From positions 1,178,001 through 1,242,000 of the forward strand of contig NZ_LT606951.1 in the NCBI RefSeq assembly GCF_900095205.1: DNA of 64,000 nt. The letters are read 5' to 3'. The translations under genes were made by a program, and so were the position numbers. Under the pieces are notes generated by a model, which had not been told where the DNA came from, did not search any database, and worked only from the letters and a program-made list of their open reading frames with translations. The first letter of the stretch is position 1, and every line of letters starts with the position of its first letter. Positions 30,983 to 41,297 of the stretch are shown one piece after another. Source of the stretch: Polynucleobacter necessarius (lineage in GTDB: Bacteria; Pseudomonadota; Gammaproteobacteria; Burkholderiales; Burkholderiaceae).

Positions 30983-32373
30983 ATGAAATTAACGCCCTTT
31001 GCTAGCTTAGTCCTCTCAGCCCCTTTAGATGGTTCCGCAAAATTCGCGGATTTAGGCTGGTTTACACCCCACCGCTTACTACAATTGTTCTCTTCACGGC
31101 AGTCATGGGCATTATTTTAGGGACGCTGCATCTTCAAGAAAAGAATCAACAAGAAGCCGCCTTGTTTAGAGAACTCTCTCCTTTGCCAAGCAAAGAATTC
31201 AAGCGCGCTTCGTAAATAACCTAGAAGCCTTAACCACAATCAATCGAGAAGTAGCCGCTAGTGAAGATCAGATCAAGTTAAGGCAGATTGCTCGGGAACA
31301 AGCGGAAGATATTGTTCTTAACAATCATGAAATTGTCAGAATTGTTTGGCTCAACGCACAAAATCAGAAGCAGTGGATAGCCCCTGTTGAAAGTGAAAAA
31401 ACAGACTGGGTTAGTAGAACCCAAAATAATCAACTGATTCATTTAAATCTTATATCAAGAGTCTGAATCAGAAGAAGTGCAATTGAGCGATGGCAGCAAC
31501 AAATGGTTCGAAGTGAGACGACGTTTTATTCCGTGGGTAGATGGCCATCTTGCACAACTACTATATCACTACCCGCAAAGAAGCAGATGATTTAGCGCTC
31601 CAACAACAAGAGCGCATGCAATTCACTAGTCGTCTTACTACGATGGGTGAAATGGCATCCTCTCTAGCGCATGAGTTAAATCAACCACTCTCTGCTATCT
31701 CCAATTACTGTATGGGGGTTGCCACAAGCGCCTAGACGGCAATCTCGATCCAGTGCTAACCAAAGAAATTTTGCCGGCTTTAGAAGCCTCGGAACAGGCG
31801 CATCGCGCCGGGCCACCATCATTCAACGCATTCGGGGTTTTGTAAAACGCAGTGAACCGCAACGCAAAGCTTCTTGCATCACTGAAATCATTAACGACGC
31901 TGTTGGATTAGTGGAGATTGAGGCGCACCGCCATCGCCTCAGCATCGCTTCTCATATCGCAGAAAATCTGCCAGTAGTCAATTTAGATCCGGCTTTAATC
32001 TTGCAAGTCATTGTGAATCTTCTAAAAAATGCCCTAGATAGCGTACGGGAGGCATACCCCCTCTCTTCTCGCTGGTCAGCACCAGCCGTGAAAATAAACG
32101 CAGATCTCGATACCAGCATCTTTCCAGTAATGCTCAGAATCCAGGTTACCGATACGGGCGGAGGAATCCCTGAAAGCGTGCTAGAGTGGACGTTTGAGAG
32201 CCGTTTTTTAGTACAAAATCCGATGGTATGGGTATGGGACTCAATATTTGCCGCTCTATATCGAGTCTCGCCATGGCAGGCTTTGGGCCACGAACGTGAC
32301 GGACTCAGAACAGACCAAGCTGGCTGGCTGCACCTTTACAATACTCTTACCCTTAGGAATCGCCAGAATCTAA
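30983..32373 (+). pseudogene. sensor histidine kinase (FixL/DctB-like), many frameshifts
   Basis: Pieces in different frames: an N terminus with a membrane helix (TTIVLFTAVMGIILGTLHLQ), an extracytoplasmic-type region (EQAEDIVLNNHEIVRIVWLN), then the kinase core with the phospho-accepting histidine in MGEMASSLAHELNQPLSAIS, the H-box to N-box stretch (IIQRIRGFVKRSEPQRKASC; LILQVIVNLLKNALDSVREA), G1 box VTDTGGGIPESV and a shifted G2 region (DGMGMGLNICRS). At least six breaks are needed. The LAHELNQPL histidine box is typical of kinases partnered with FixJ-type regulators, which lies next. Confidence 0.9.
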
Positions 32374-32421
32374 GGTCGATAATTAACACCAAATTTAAAG
32401 CTTTATCTTGCGAGAACTGAT

Positions 32422-33071
32422 ATGAACTTAAGCGCTACAGCAAAACCCAATCAAGCCGAAGTTGTCTATGTGGTAGATGATGATGAAGCGGTAAGAGATT
32501 CGCTCACCTGGCTTCTTGAGAGTAATGGCTATGTTGTTCGTTGCCATGCAAGCGCTGAACGTTTTTTACAGTCCTTACAAAGTACCGATAAATCCACCAT
32601 CTCATGCGTAATTTTAGATGTGCGTATGCCGGGCATGTCTGGTCTTGAATTACAAGAACGCCTCACTAGCGAAAATCTACCCATGCCTGTCGCCTTTATC
32701 ACTGGTCACGGCGATGTCTCGATGGCAGTTTCCACAATGAAGCGTAGTGCAGTCGATTTCATTGAAAAGCCTTTTAAAGAGAATGCTCTATGCGGATTAG
32801 TAGATCGCATGCTTGCTAAAGCTCGCGTTGTTTACTTGCAAGCAAGCCAAAGAAAAATTACCCAAGGTTTATTCAGCAAGTTAATTGGTCGCGAGCGTCA
32901 AGTGTTGGAACGAATTGTTGCCGGGGCCGCTTAAATAAACAAATTGCTGATGATCTTGGCATCTCTATTAAAACTGTAGAAGCGCACCGCGCCAACATCA
33001 TGGAAAAGCTCAACGTGAATACAGCGGCCGATCTCCTGCGCTTAGCCTTATCAGACCCACAGCCTAATTAA
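32422..33071 (+). pseudogene. FixJ-family response regulator, frameshift before the DNA-binding domain
   Basis: The receiver domain is complete: acidic pocket VVDDDEAVRDS, phosphoacceptor aspartate in CVILDVRMPGMSGLE, and the lysine in DFIEKPFKENAL. After ERQVLERIVAGAA the frame ends at 32934. The LuxR-type helix-turn-helix continues in another frame (LNKQIADDLGISIKTVEAHR, ANIMEKL) to a stop at 33069-33071. Removing one base from the GGGGCC run near 32925 restores VAGRLNKQIADD. The product would lack DNA binding. Both partners of this two-component pair are dead. Confidence 0.9.
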
Positions 33072-33086
33072 TCACTGAATTTATCA

Positions 33087-33941
33087 ATGCCAGCTCAATT
33101 ATTAGACGGAAACGCCCTTTCTAAGAAATTACGCACCGAGATCGCTGCCCGTGGCGCCATTGTGACTGCTAAAGGTACCCGACCTGGGTTAGCAGTCATT
33201 GTGGTTGGAGACGATCCAGCTAGCCAAGTCTATGCGCGTAATAAAGTGAAAGCTTGTGAAGACGTTGGTTTTCACTCCGTCTTAGAGCGCTACTCCGCCG
33301 AACTTGGCGAGGGAGAATTGCTGGCTCGTATTGCCACTCTCAATGCTGACCCAGCGATTCATGGGATCTTGGTGCAACTACCATTGCCAGAACACATTGC
33401 TTCTGAGCGCGTTCTAGAAGCAATCGCACCTGAAAAGGATGTTGATGGCTTTCACGTTGCCAATGCAGGCGCCCTCATGGTTGGTCAGCCCGAGTTCAAA
33501 CCTTGTACACCTTACGGCTGCATGAAAATCCTTGAGAGCATTGACTACCCAATTCGTGGTGCTCGTGCTGTTATTGTCGGCGCTTCCAATATTGTGGGCA
33601 AACCAATGGCAATGCTTCTCTTGCAAGCTGGCGCAACCGTCACTATCTGTAATAGTAAAACTCGAGACTTAGCTCACCATACAAAAGATGCTGATATTTT
33701 GGTCGTGGCAACAGGCAAGCCCAAAATGATCTCCGATGACATGGTCAAAAATGGCGCTGCAGTGATTGACGTAGGCATCAACCGCCTGCCCGATGGCAAA
33801 CTTTGCGGTGATGTCGACTTTGATGCTGCCAAGTATGTCGCTGGCTGGATCACCCCGGTCCCAGGTGGAGTTGGCCCGGTGACCATCACTATGCTCCTAA
33901 TGAACACCTTAGAAGCTGCTGAAAAGGCTGCCAAGCATTAA
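33087..33941 (+). CDS. folD: methylenetetrahydrofolate dehydrogenase / cyclohydrolase
   Basis: Bifunctional enzyme interconverting methylene-, methenyl- and formyl-tetrahydrofolate, giving one-carbon units for purines and fMet-tRNA. The 284 residues contain the active-site lysine in [14 protein letters not shown], the dimer/NADP motif [24 protein letters not shown], the Rossmann [11 protein letters not shown] and the C-terminal signature [15 protein letters not shown]. Intact, and placed directly before prlC. Confidence 0.97.
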   Translation: MPAQLLDGNALSKKLRTEIAARGAIVTAKGTRPGLAVIVVGDDPASQVYARNKVKACEDVGFHSVLERYSAELGEGELLARIATLNADPAIHGILVQLPLPEHIASERVLEAIAPEKDVDGFHVANAGALMVGQPEFKPCTPYGCMKILESIDYPIRGARAVIVGASNIVGKPMAMLLLQAGATVTICNSKTRDLAHHTKDADILVVATGKPKMISDDMVKNGAAVIDVGINRLPDGKLCGDVDFDAAKYVAGWITPVPGGVGPVTITMLLMNTLEAAEKAAKH

Positions 33942-33992
33942 GGATTTGACTGGGACTTGGCAAAATTGCTCCCAGTCCATTAAACTGGAGGG

Positions 33993-36119
33993 ATGACTAA
34001 ATCTCTTTCCAATACCCTCCCTACAGAATTACAGAATAATCCCCTGCTGACTTTTGGTCGCGGTATCGCCGCTTATTCAGAGGTCAAGCCAGAACATATT
34101 GCGCCCGCGATTGAGTATTTACTCAAGCATGCTCAGGACGCCGTCGAGGTAGCAGTGAATCCAAGTACACCATCCACTTGGAATGCATTGGCTGAACCAC
34201 TAGAGGATGCTACGGAATTTTTTGGTAGGTCCTGGGGAGTGATTTCTCATCTCAATAGCGTTGCTGACACACCCGAACTACGTGCTGCTTATGGTGAAAT
34301 GCTGCCCAAGGTTACCGCCTTCTTCTCCAGTCTTGGTCAGAATTTAGATTTATACAAAAAATTTAAGGAACTGAGCAAATCTGCTGACTTTGCAAAACTG
34401 AGTTCAGCCCAGAAAAAAGTGATTGAAAATTCCTTGCGAGATTTTCGATTAGGGGGTGCAGAACTAAGTGACTCAGATAAACCGCGCTTTTCTCAAATTC
34501 AAGATGAGCAAGCAGTATTAGGCAAAGCCTTCTCCGATCATGTCTTGGATGCTACCGACAGCTTTGTTCATCTCGTTACAGATAAGACTGAGCTAGTCGG
34601 AATACCTGAGGATGCAATTGCTGCGGCTGCTGATACCGCGGAGCAAAAAAATCTACAGGGCTGGGCATTTACCCTGCACTTCCCCTCTTGTTACCCAGTC
34701 ATGCAGTACTCGGAGAACCGAGCATTGCGTCGCTTAATGTATGAGGCCTACGTTACTCGCGCTTCAGAATTAGCCCCAGAGTATGCCAAAGGAAAACTGG
34801 AGTGGGATAACACACTCAATATGCTTGAGCAACTAAGACTACGCGATGAAGAGGCGCGAATGCTGGGATTCAAAAACTACGCCGCTTTAAGCTTAGCTCC
34901 TAAGATGGCTAGCAGCGTTGAGGAAGTGGATTCTTTCTTGACTAACTTTGCCAAGAAAGCAAAACCATTCGCTCTTAAAGATTGGCAAGAACTCTCAGAG
35001 TTTGCTAAATCTGAATTGTCTATTACTGATGGACTAGAGCCTTGGGATGTTGCCTTTGTTTCTGAAAGACTCAAGCAAGAGCGTTACTCCTTTTCCGAGA
35101 ATGAGCTCAAGCAATACTTCCCGCTCCCTAAAGTTTTAGACGGCCTCTTCCAAGTCATTCAAACCCTCTTTGGCGTAAAGATTGAATCCGCAGATCTTCC
35201 GACTTGGCATGCTGATGTGCAATCGTTCTCTGTAAAGAATGCCAAGGGTAATATCGTGGCTTACTTCTATTTGGATCCTTATGCTCGCCCAGGAAAGCGT
35301 GGTGGTGCTTGGATGGCTGACACGCGCGGTCGCAGAGTATTGCCAAATGGTGAGATTCAAATTCCAGTGGCGTATTTGGTATGTAACTTTGCGCCACCCG
35401 TCAAAGTTGATGGCGTGTTGCGACAACCCACCATTACCCATGATGACGTGATTACCCTTTTCCATGAAAGTGGCCACGGCCTTCATCATCTCTTAACGCA
35501 AGTGAGCGCACTAGGCGTTTCAGGAATTAATGGGGTTGAATGGGATGCGGTTGAATTGCCAAGCCAGTTTATGGAAAACTTCTGCTGGGAATGGGAAGTC
35601 TTAGAAAAAATGACTGCGCATGCCGAGACAGGAAAACCTCTCCCCAGGGAATTATTTGACAAGATTTTGGCTGCCAAGAATTTCCAGAATGGTTACATGA
35701 CTTTACGTCAGATTGTGATATCATTAACAGACTGGCGCTTGCATGCCAGCTTTGATACCAAGAATGCGAAAGGTCAAGCAGTACTTGATCTCTCCAGAGC
35801 AATTGCCGATCAATTTAACGTTATCCCGCAGCCAGCCATCTCCCGCTGGATCAATACCTTTAGTCATATCTTTGCAGGTGATTATGCAGCTGGCTATTAC
35901 AGCTACAAATGGGCAGAAGTTCTTTCTGCTGACGTCTACTCCGCCTTTGAAGAGGCTGCAAAACTTACTGGCAGCGTACTGGATGAAAAAACGGGTGCAC
36001 GTTATCGCGAAGAGATTTTAGAAGTTGGCGGCAGTCGTCCAGCAGCAGAATCCTTTAAAGCGTTTAGAGGTAAAGAGCCTAGTATTGATGCTTTGCTAAG
36101 ACATGGGGGTTTGGCTTAG
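33993..36119 (+). CDS. prlC: oligopeptidase A (M3 metallopeptidase)
   Basis: Cytoplasmic zinc peptidase that degrades signal peptides and other short peptides. The 708 residues are full length. The zinc site HExxH is in TLFHESGHGLHHLL (near residue 492), with the third ligand glutamate in the following helix (WDAVELPSQFMENFCWEWEV). The C-terminal YYSYKWAEVLSADVYSAFEE is conserved in the family. Start is 51 bases after folD with CTGGAGGG in front. A terminator follows. Intact. Confidence 0.96.
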   Translation: MTKSLSNTLPTELQNNPLLTFGRGIAAYSEVKPEHIAPAIEYLLKHAQDAVEVAVNPSTPSTWNALAEPLEDATEFFGRSWGVISHLNSVADTPELRAAYGEMLPKVTAFFSSLGQNLDLYKKFKELSKSADFAKLSSAQKKVIENSLRDFRLGGAELSDSDKPRFSQIQDEQAVLGKAFSDHVLDATDSFVHLVTDKTELVGIPEDAIAAAADTAEQKNLQGWAFTLHFPSCYPVMQYSENRALRRLMYEAYVTRASELAPEYAKGKLEWDNTLNMLEQLRLRDEEARMLGFKNYAALSLAPKMASSVEEVDSFLTNFAKKAKPFALKDWQELSEFAKSELSITDGLEPWDVAFVSERLKQERYSFSENELKQYFPLPKVLDGLFQVIQTLFGVKIESADLPTWHADVQSFSVKNAKGNIVAYFYLDPYARPGKRGGAWMADTRGRRVLPNGEIQIPVAYLVCNFAPPVKVDGVLRQPTITHDDVITLFHESGHGLHHLLTQVSALGVSGINGVEWDAVELPSQFMENFCWEWEVLEKMTAHAETGKPLPRELFDKILAAKNFQNGYMTLRQIVISLTDWRLHASFDTKNAKGQAVLDLSRAIADQFNVIPQPAISRWINTFSHIFAGDYAAGYYSYKWAEVLSADVYSAFEEAAKLTGSVLDEKTGARYREEILEVGGSRPAAESFKAFRGKEPSIDALLRHGGLA

Positions 36120-36129
36120 AACAAAAATC

Positions 36130-36152
36130 AAAGGCCCTTTTTAAGGGCCTTT
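36130..36152. terminator. bidirectional terminator after prlC
   Basis: AAAGGCCCTT and AAGGGCCTTT form a perfect ten-base-pair stem around TTT. T-rich flanks occur on both strands, so it serves prlC on the plus strand and the end of the patatin remnant on the minus strand (stop at 36159). Confidence 0.85.
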
Positions 36153-36158
36153 GTTAAT

Positions 36159-37268
36159 TTAGGAAGACATCCAAAAATGCTTCATCTCTGGAAGGTCTTG
36201 CATGCCTCGCTCATACCCATACCGAATAGCTGGCTCCATGATTTTTTCTGGGTCTACAACACTCATCGTTTTTCTACCAGGGAGCATGCCAACAACTACC
36301 AACTTGGTCTTTGTACCAGCAGCCTCTAGATCCTTTACTTCTTGCAATATTGTATTTGGCAGATGATTCAAGCGTAGACCTTCCTTTTCTTGCGCCGCAA
36401 TCGTATCTGCCAAGGCAACCACTAATGCTCGCCTAGACCCCGCAACAATATCGCAATGGGCAGTTGATCCAATGCTGCCAGCCTGCAGACTCGATCCTTA
36501 ACCCAGAGGTTGGGCCAGAGTGACGCCAGGCGCTGAAGCACTAGCCGCACACGCATCAATCACCCCCACCCCAGAATCTGGAGAAATCACCAAACGCTCA
36601 GCGGTATAACAATCAATTGTGGTGATATACATCTTTTGCGGGATATTTTTCATATCACCTAAGAAAACTTTGATATTGGCTTGAAACTTTTCAGATGGTA
36701 TTGATTTTGCAGCCATTGCAGCATGACCAATCGCTTGAATGGTATCTGGATTTCCATCTTTAGCATTCAACCCCATTTTCATGACACGCTCTTAGCTAGG
36801 AGAGAATTTTTTTGTTGGCACCAACTTTGCCATGATCTTGGGATAGTCAGCCAATAAATTAAATTCTGCTGAGAATAGATCCAAGCGACTACCCAATAGC
36901 GCACTTCCTAACACCGCACCGGCAGATGTACCAACTACGATATCAGCTAAGCGCAGATCAATACCGTTGGTTAGCATCGCATGAAAGTAGCCCACTAGAA
37001 ATGAGCTCATGTATTTGGAACCGCCGCCTAAAACAATCGCCCTATCCTTTCCTTTGCCTGGAGGATTTTTGTAAGAGATTGGGTGAGCTAGGCCATCATT
37101 CCAAGCGGAAGTAGTTTTCTGAATCTCTTGTACATCTAGTGCTCGAACTTCGTCTATCGTCTTTTTGGATAAGGGTGGTGAATGCGCAAAAGACTGCGTG
37201 CTCGTAGCTACGGCAGCAACACCTACAGCAGAGGTTTTCAGAAAATGTCGGCGATCGGATTGGGTCAT
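36159..37268 (-). pseudogene. patatin-like phospholipase with signal peptide, frameshifted
   Basis: The N terminus (DRRHFLKTSAVGVAAVATST) looks like an export signal with twin Arg. The catalytic domain starts with the oxyanion glycine motif IVLGGGSKYMSSFLVGY and the nucleophile serine in VVGTSAGAVLGSALLGS. The frame ends near 36790 (KKFSPS) and resumes as KMGLNAKDGNPDTIQAIGHA ... PQKMYITTIDCYTAERLVIS. It stops again near 36500, where the catalytic Asp region should be (VKDRVC visible in yet another frame), and ends with VALADTIAAQEKEGLRL. The start overlaps the preceding gene's stop by one base (TAATG), so the two were translationally coupled. Confidence 0.85.
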
Positions 37269-38955
37269 TACTCTCCTTTTACTGGGGTATTCGTTTTATA
37301 AACCTGGTTTTGTATACTCAAAGGTAATGGCTGACTTTCTGATGCGGGAATCATTACCTCAACATAAGATGCGCCATCGAAAGTATTCGCTTTTTCAATC
37401 GCTGCATCTAACTCAGCTACCGTGCTTACTCGACTAGAAAACCAGGACTCACATCCCATCGCCCCTGGAATTTGAGCGTAATTCCACTTCGCTAATTCAT
37501 CATACGACGGCCCTATCTCGCTAAGAACATTTTCAACCCCAAAAATGGAATTATTCAAAACAAAAATAATAGGCTTGATACCGTAACACCTCATAACCCC
37601 AATCTCATTGGCTGTTAATTGATGAGATCCATCTCCAGTTATTAATATCGTTCGTCCTTTTTTATTAGCCATACATATACCTTCAGCAGCAGGTGTTGCC
37701 CAACCAATAGATCCCCATAATGTCTGGGTTTGAAAGCCAACACCATCAGGTAGCCACATGGGTGTGGTATGTATGATGCAGGTACCTGTCTCTACAACTA
37801 ATACATCACCTGTTTTCAGTATTTTTTGTAAGCGTGGATAAAATTCTCTGAAGATGTGGGATCGCTTGGCAACCCTACCAGAGGCATTTGTGCTTGCTGG
37901 CCTTTTATGGGAGAGCCGACTTGAGCACTCACTTTCTGGGTTAAGCCGTCAAGGATGTCACACAACATAACACCAGCAAAATATTACCCATTCTGACAAA
38001 TTGATCCCCCAAAGTAAGTAGCTTAGATTGAGCAATGTTGTCCGCCCAAAATGTCGTGTTGAAGTCTTCAAACACCACGCCACCAATATCCAATACCAAA
38101 TCAGCACTCTCAACAGTTGCTTTTAAACTAGCCGGACTAGAACTCATGCCGTTGTATATTCCCAGGAAACTAGGATGCGCCTCAGAAATTACCGCCTTAT
38201 CCATCGGCGTTGTAGCGTATGGAATGTTGGATTGATTTAACAACTGTTGCACACGCCTTCTAGGGCGCCAAAATTAGCAGCAAACTGAGTTGGCAAAGCA
38301 ATAACCCTATTGGCGGCTTTTATTTTCTCCAAGACAAACTCTATAGCAGCCTCCAAGGAAGCTGGGTCACTTCGGGCCCTCGTGATCTCAGCAAGAGGTG
38401 AGCCTTTTATTGACTTACCAATAATAGGCATTTTGCCCAGGTCCATCGGCACAGTAATGCAGGCAGGTGCACTTAAACGCAACGCTTCTCTAATAACTCG
38501 CTCCATCTCTTCGATTGCCTTATCTGGCGTCAAATAGGCGGACACACAACAAGCTGCCTCCAACAGAGATCGAAAATTGTTATAAACACCATCCCCTAAA
38601 GTGTGATGCGTAATAAGATTCTGCCTCTGAATTTGGGTACTTGGCGCGCCAACAATATGAAAAACTGGTAAGCGCTGAGACTTTGCACCCATTACGCCAT
38701 TGATGGCACTTAGCTCACCCACACCATATGTAGCCGATAAAATGGGTGCGCCATTAATCCGGGCATACCCATCTGCGGCATAAGCTGCAATTTAACTCAT
38801 TAGCGCAAACAATCCATTGAAGCCGATCGCATGCTTCAATAGCATCATCAAATGGAAAAGAATGATCTCCAAGGAACACCAAATACTCGATCAATCCCCA
38901 AATCAGCCAAGCGATTGAGCACATATTCTGCAACCGTGATATTGGCGTTGGCCAT
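37268..38955 (-). pseudogene. thiamine-diphosphate-dependent 2-oxo acid decarboxylase (pyruvate/indolepyruvate decarboxylase-like), several frameshifts
   Basis: Pieces in order: an N terminus in two frames (ITVAEYVLNRLADLGIDRVF, then GDHSFPFDDAIEACDRL); YGVGELSAINGVMGAKSQRL with the IVGAPS region; the central domain (FLGIYNGMSSSPASLKATVE, SADLVLDIGGVVFEDFNTTF); and a C-terminal ThDP domain with the Mg-binding GDGSHQLTANEIGVMRCYG and FVLNNSIFGVENVLSE. The catalytic ELN glutamate is visible in IVCANELN. Breaks lie near 38890, 38770, 38245, 37960 and 37790. Substrate is uncertain. It sits between a lipase and a patatin gene in the same orientation. Confidence 0.87.
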
Positions 38956-38985
38956 AAACACTCCCATTTATTTGATAAATTCAAT

Positions 38986-40300
38986 CTAATCCTTTGGACA
39001 TGCATTGGCTAACGGCTTGCCAGCCACTCGATCCTTAACCCAAGCTAAATAAAAAGGCTTAGATGTTGTGGGGGTCGTAAAGTGGGATTGTTCTCCAGGC
39101 AACTGCATTCTTCCTACGCTACCGCCTAACTTGCATATTTGATCTTGATAAAGCTTATGCATTACTGGTGGAACAGCAGTATCTTTTGATCCAAAGTAAA
39201 TTTGCACCGGCGCAACGGGTTTTACTACAGGCACGCCGCCTTTTGCATTGCTTGCGCCCACGCAACTGTATTAACAGGAGTTTGCTTTAATAAAGCCGCA
39301 TAACTTAAGCCATAGTTGAAGTTGAATGTATCGCTAGCAGCATGCATACATTTATTGCTATATATCTCATTGGCTACTTTTACACCTTCATCTGTAAAGA
39401 TGTCGGCTAACTTCAGATCAGGAAAACAGCTTGCGTTCCCCAGTAATGCATCGTCGCATGAGTGAAATTAAAGACGTTATCTAAAAACATCTTTTGCGAG
39501 CCCTGAAAGTATTTATCAGCAGCAGCCTGATCCAGCTTGCCGGCTGGCGCAAGCATGGAAATATCTTGAGGAGCCAAGGCAACAAAACCAACAATATCAA
39601 GATTATCCGCTACAGTACCATTCTGCTTGATGTACTCGGGCATACCCGCTAAAGCAATTGCTGCTCCGCCACCCTGAGACCAACCATAAACCAGAGTCTT
39701 TTTATTAGCGCCTGTTTCTTTCATGGAGACTGCTGCACGCGCAGCATTGAGTGTATCCATGCCATTCGTCGCGGCCACACTATATTGATGTCTACCACCA
39801 CTGCCCAAACCTTGGTAATCAGTGACTACCAATGCATAACCTTCCTTAATAAATTCTTCAACAGCTGGAAGTCCGTAGTCCGTCCAGCAATTACCACCCA
39901 CCAAAAAATACTCATTCAGGGGCACTGCGGGATCAGTGACTTGGGATGGGCCACAATTTTGCGCTGAGCCTGTTGTGCCGTGCGCCCAACTCATTACAGG
40001 ACGACCACCCGCTGGAGCTGGTCCTACAGGCGTAACCACGAGACCAGTTGAAATAGTTTTACGTCCTGAGATAGCAGAAGAGATATAGGCAATCTTCCAA
40101 GCCTGCGCACCATTCACCGAGGTTGCTATGGATTCTTGCTTGATAACCTGCCCTAACTTACCCTCTGGTGTCCTTTTCATAACGGCAGCATAAAAAGCTT
40201 GCATTGGTGGATCCGCATAAACAACCGATGAAAGAATACTGAGTACTGCACCAAGTGCCAAAGCATAAAAACGTGTTATTTTTGCATAGGTAATAAAGGA
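38986..40300 (-). pseudogene. secreted lipase (LIP family, alpha/beta hydrolase), frameshifted
   Basis: The main piece (39413-40261) reads from ALALGAVLSILSSVVYADPP, a signal peptide, to the nucleophile elbow TLVYGWSQGGGAAIALAG. Two more pieces follow in other frames: LKLADIFTDEGVKVANEIYS, then GGVPVVKPVAPVQIYFGSKD with the C-terminal catalytic histidine in EQSHFTTPT. Breaks lie near 39415 and 39255. The probable original start region (40262-40300) also has no ATG in the right frame. The LIP family includes fungal secretory lipases and bacterial homologues; the natural substrate is unclear. Confidence 0.85.
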
Positions 40301-40448
40301 GGATTAAAAAAGGTGCCAATAATTTTAAAAAGAGAATTTGCAATTAATATAACAAACTCCTTAACTGGTTATGGCCTTATGCAGTCTGGTCGATCTACCA
40401 ACCTTATCAACCTTCTTGTCAGCTCAACCAGAGCATTGGAAGACCAAG

Positions 40449-41297
40449 TTAAGACTTTTTTATCGTCGCAATCACTGGAGCATGGTCGGATGGCTGCTCC
40501 CATGTTCTAGGCTCTTTATCCACTATGCTAGTGCTACATTTTTCTTTGAGTGCTGCGCTTAATAGAATGTGGTCAATACGCATGCCAGCATTTCTTCTGA
40601 AACCCATCATGCGGTAGTCCCACCAACTAAATGTCTTGGGTGCTTGTTCAAACATTCTGAAGGAATCATTCAATCCAAGCTGAATCAACTCTTGAAATAC
40701 TTCGCGCTCTGGCGGAGAAACAAGGTTCTGACCCACCCAAGCTTTGGGATCATGCACATCCTCATCAGCTGGGGCTATATTAAAGTCGCCTAAGAGTGCT
40801 AGTCGTGAATTTTGTTGCAACTCTTCCGCTAACCAAGTTTGTAATGCGGTTAACCAACTCAACTTGTATTGGAATTTATCGCTATCTGGCGATTGACCAT
40901 TAGGGAAATACGCCGATATCAATCTCATGGGTTGAGTACCAGCAAAACATACTGTGGCCGCAAGTATTCGTTGCTGATCATCGGCGTGATTCGGAATATT
41001 TCTGATGGGCTTTAGAAACGCTGTTTCAACATCGGTCGCAATTGGCGCCAAAGCAGCTTTACGCAGAATGATCGCAACCCCGTTATAGGTTTTTTGTCCC
41101 GCAGCTAAATTCAGATAACCAGCATCCTCTAATTCTTTATGAGGATACTTATCATCAGTCAGCTTCAACTCCTGCAAGCAAAGTGCATCGATGGGTTGTT
41201 GCTTTTTTTCCTGATCCTGTAACCAGCGCAATACTTGCGGAAGGCGAACCTTGAGAGAATTCACATTCCACGCTGCTATTCGAACTGAATCAGTCAT
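40449..41297 (-). CDS. xthA: exodeoxyribonuclease III (AP endonuclease)
   Basis: Base-excision repair enzyme cutting at abasic sites and degrading DNA 3'-5'. The 282 residues show the endonuclease/exonuclease/phosphatase fold: RIAAWNVNSLKVRLPQVLRW, the metal-binding glutamate in LCLQELKLTD, GDFNIAPADEDVHDP, and the catalytic Asp-His in PSDHAPVIATI. The start overlaps the ntrC end by eight bases. The 150 or so bases after its stop hold no gene I can support. Intact. Confidence 0.95.
   Translation of the reverse strand: MTDSVRIAAWNVNSLKVRLPQVLRWLQDQEKKQQPIDALCLQELKLTDDKYPHKELEDAGYLNLAAGQKTYNGVAIILRKAALAPIATDVETAFLKPIRNIPNHADDQQRILAATVCFAGTQPMRLISAYFPNGQSPDSDKFQYKLSWLTALQTWLAEELQQNSRLALLGDFNIAPADEDVHDPKAWVGQNLVSPPEREVFQELIQLGLNDSFRMFEQAPKTFSWWDYRMMGFRRNAGMRIDHILLSAALKEKCSTSIVDKEPRTWEQPSDHAPVIATIKKS

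Noticed and set aside
40313..40562. Small plus-strand frames after xthA
   Set aside because: They run into the xthA coding region in antisense; the ribosome-binding-site-like GGAGG at 40299 leads to no conserved protein.
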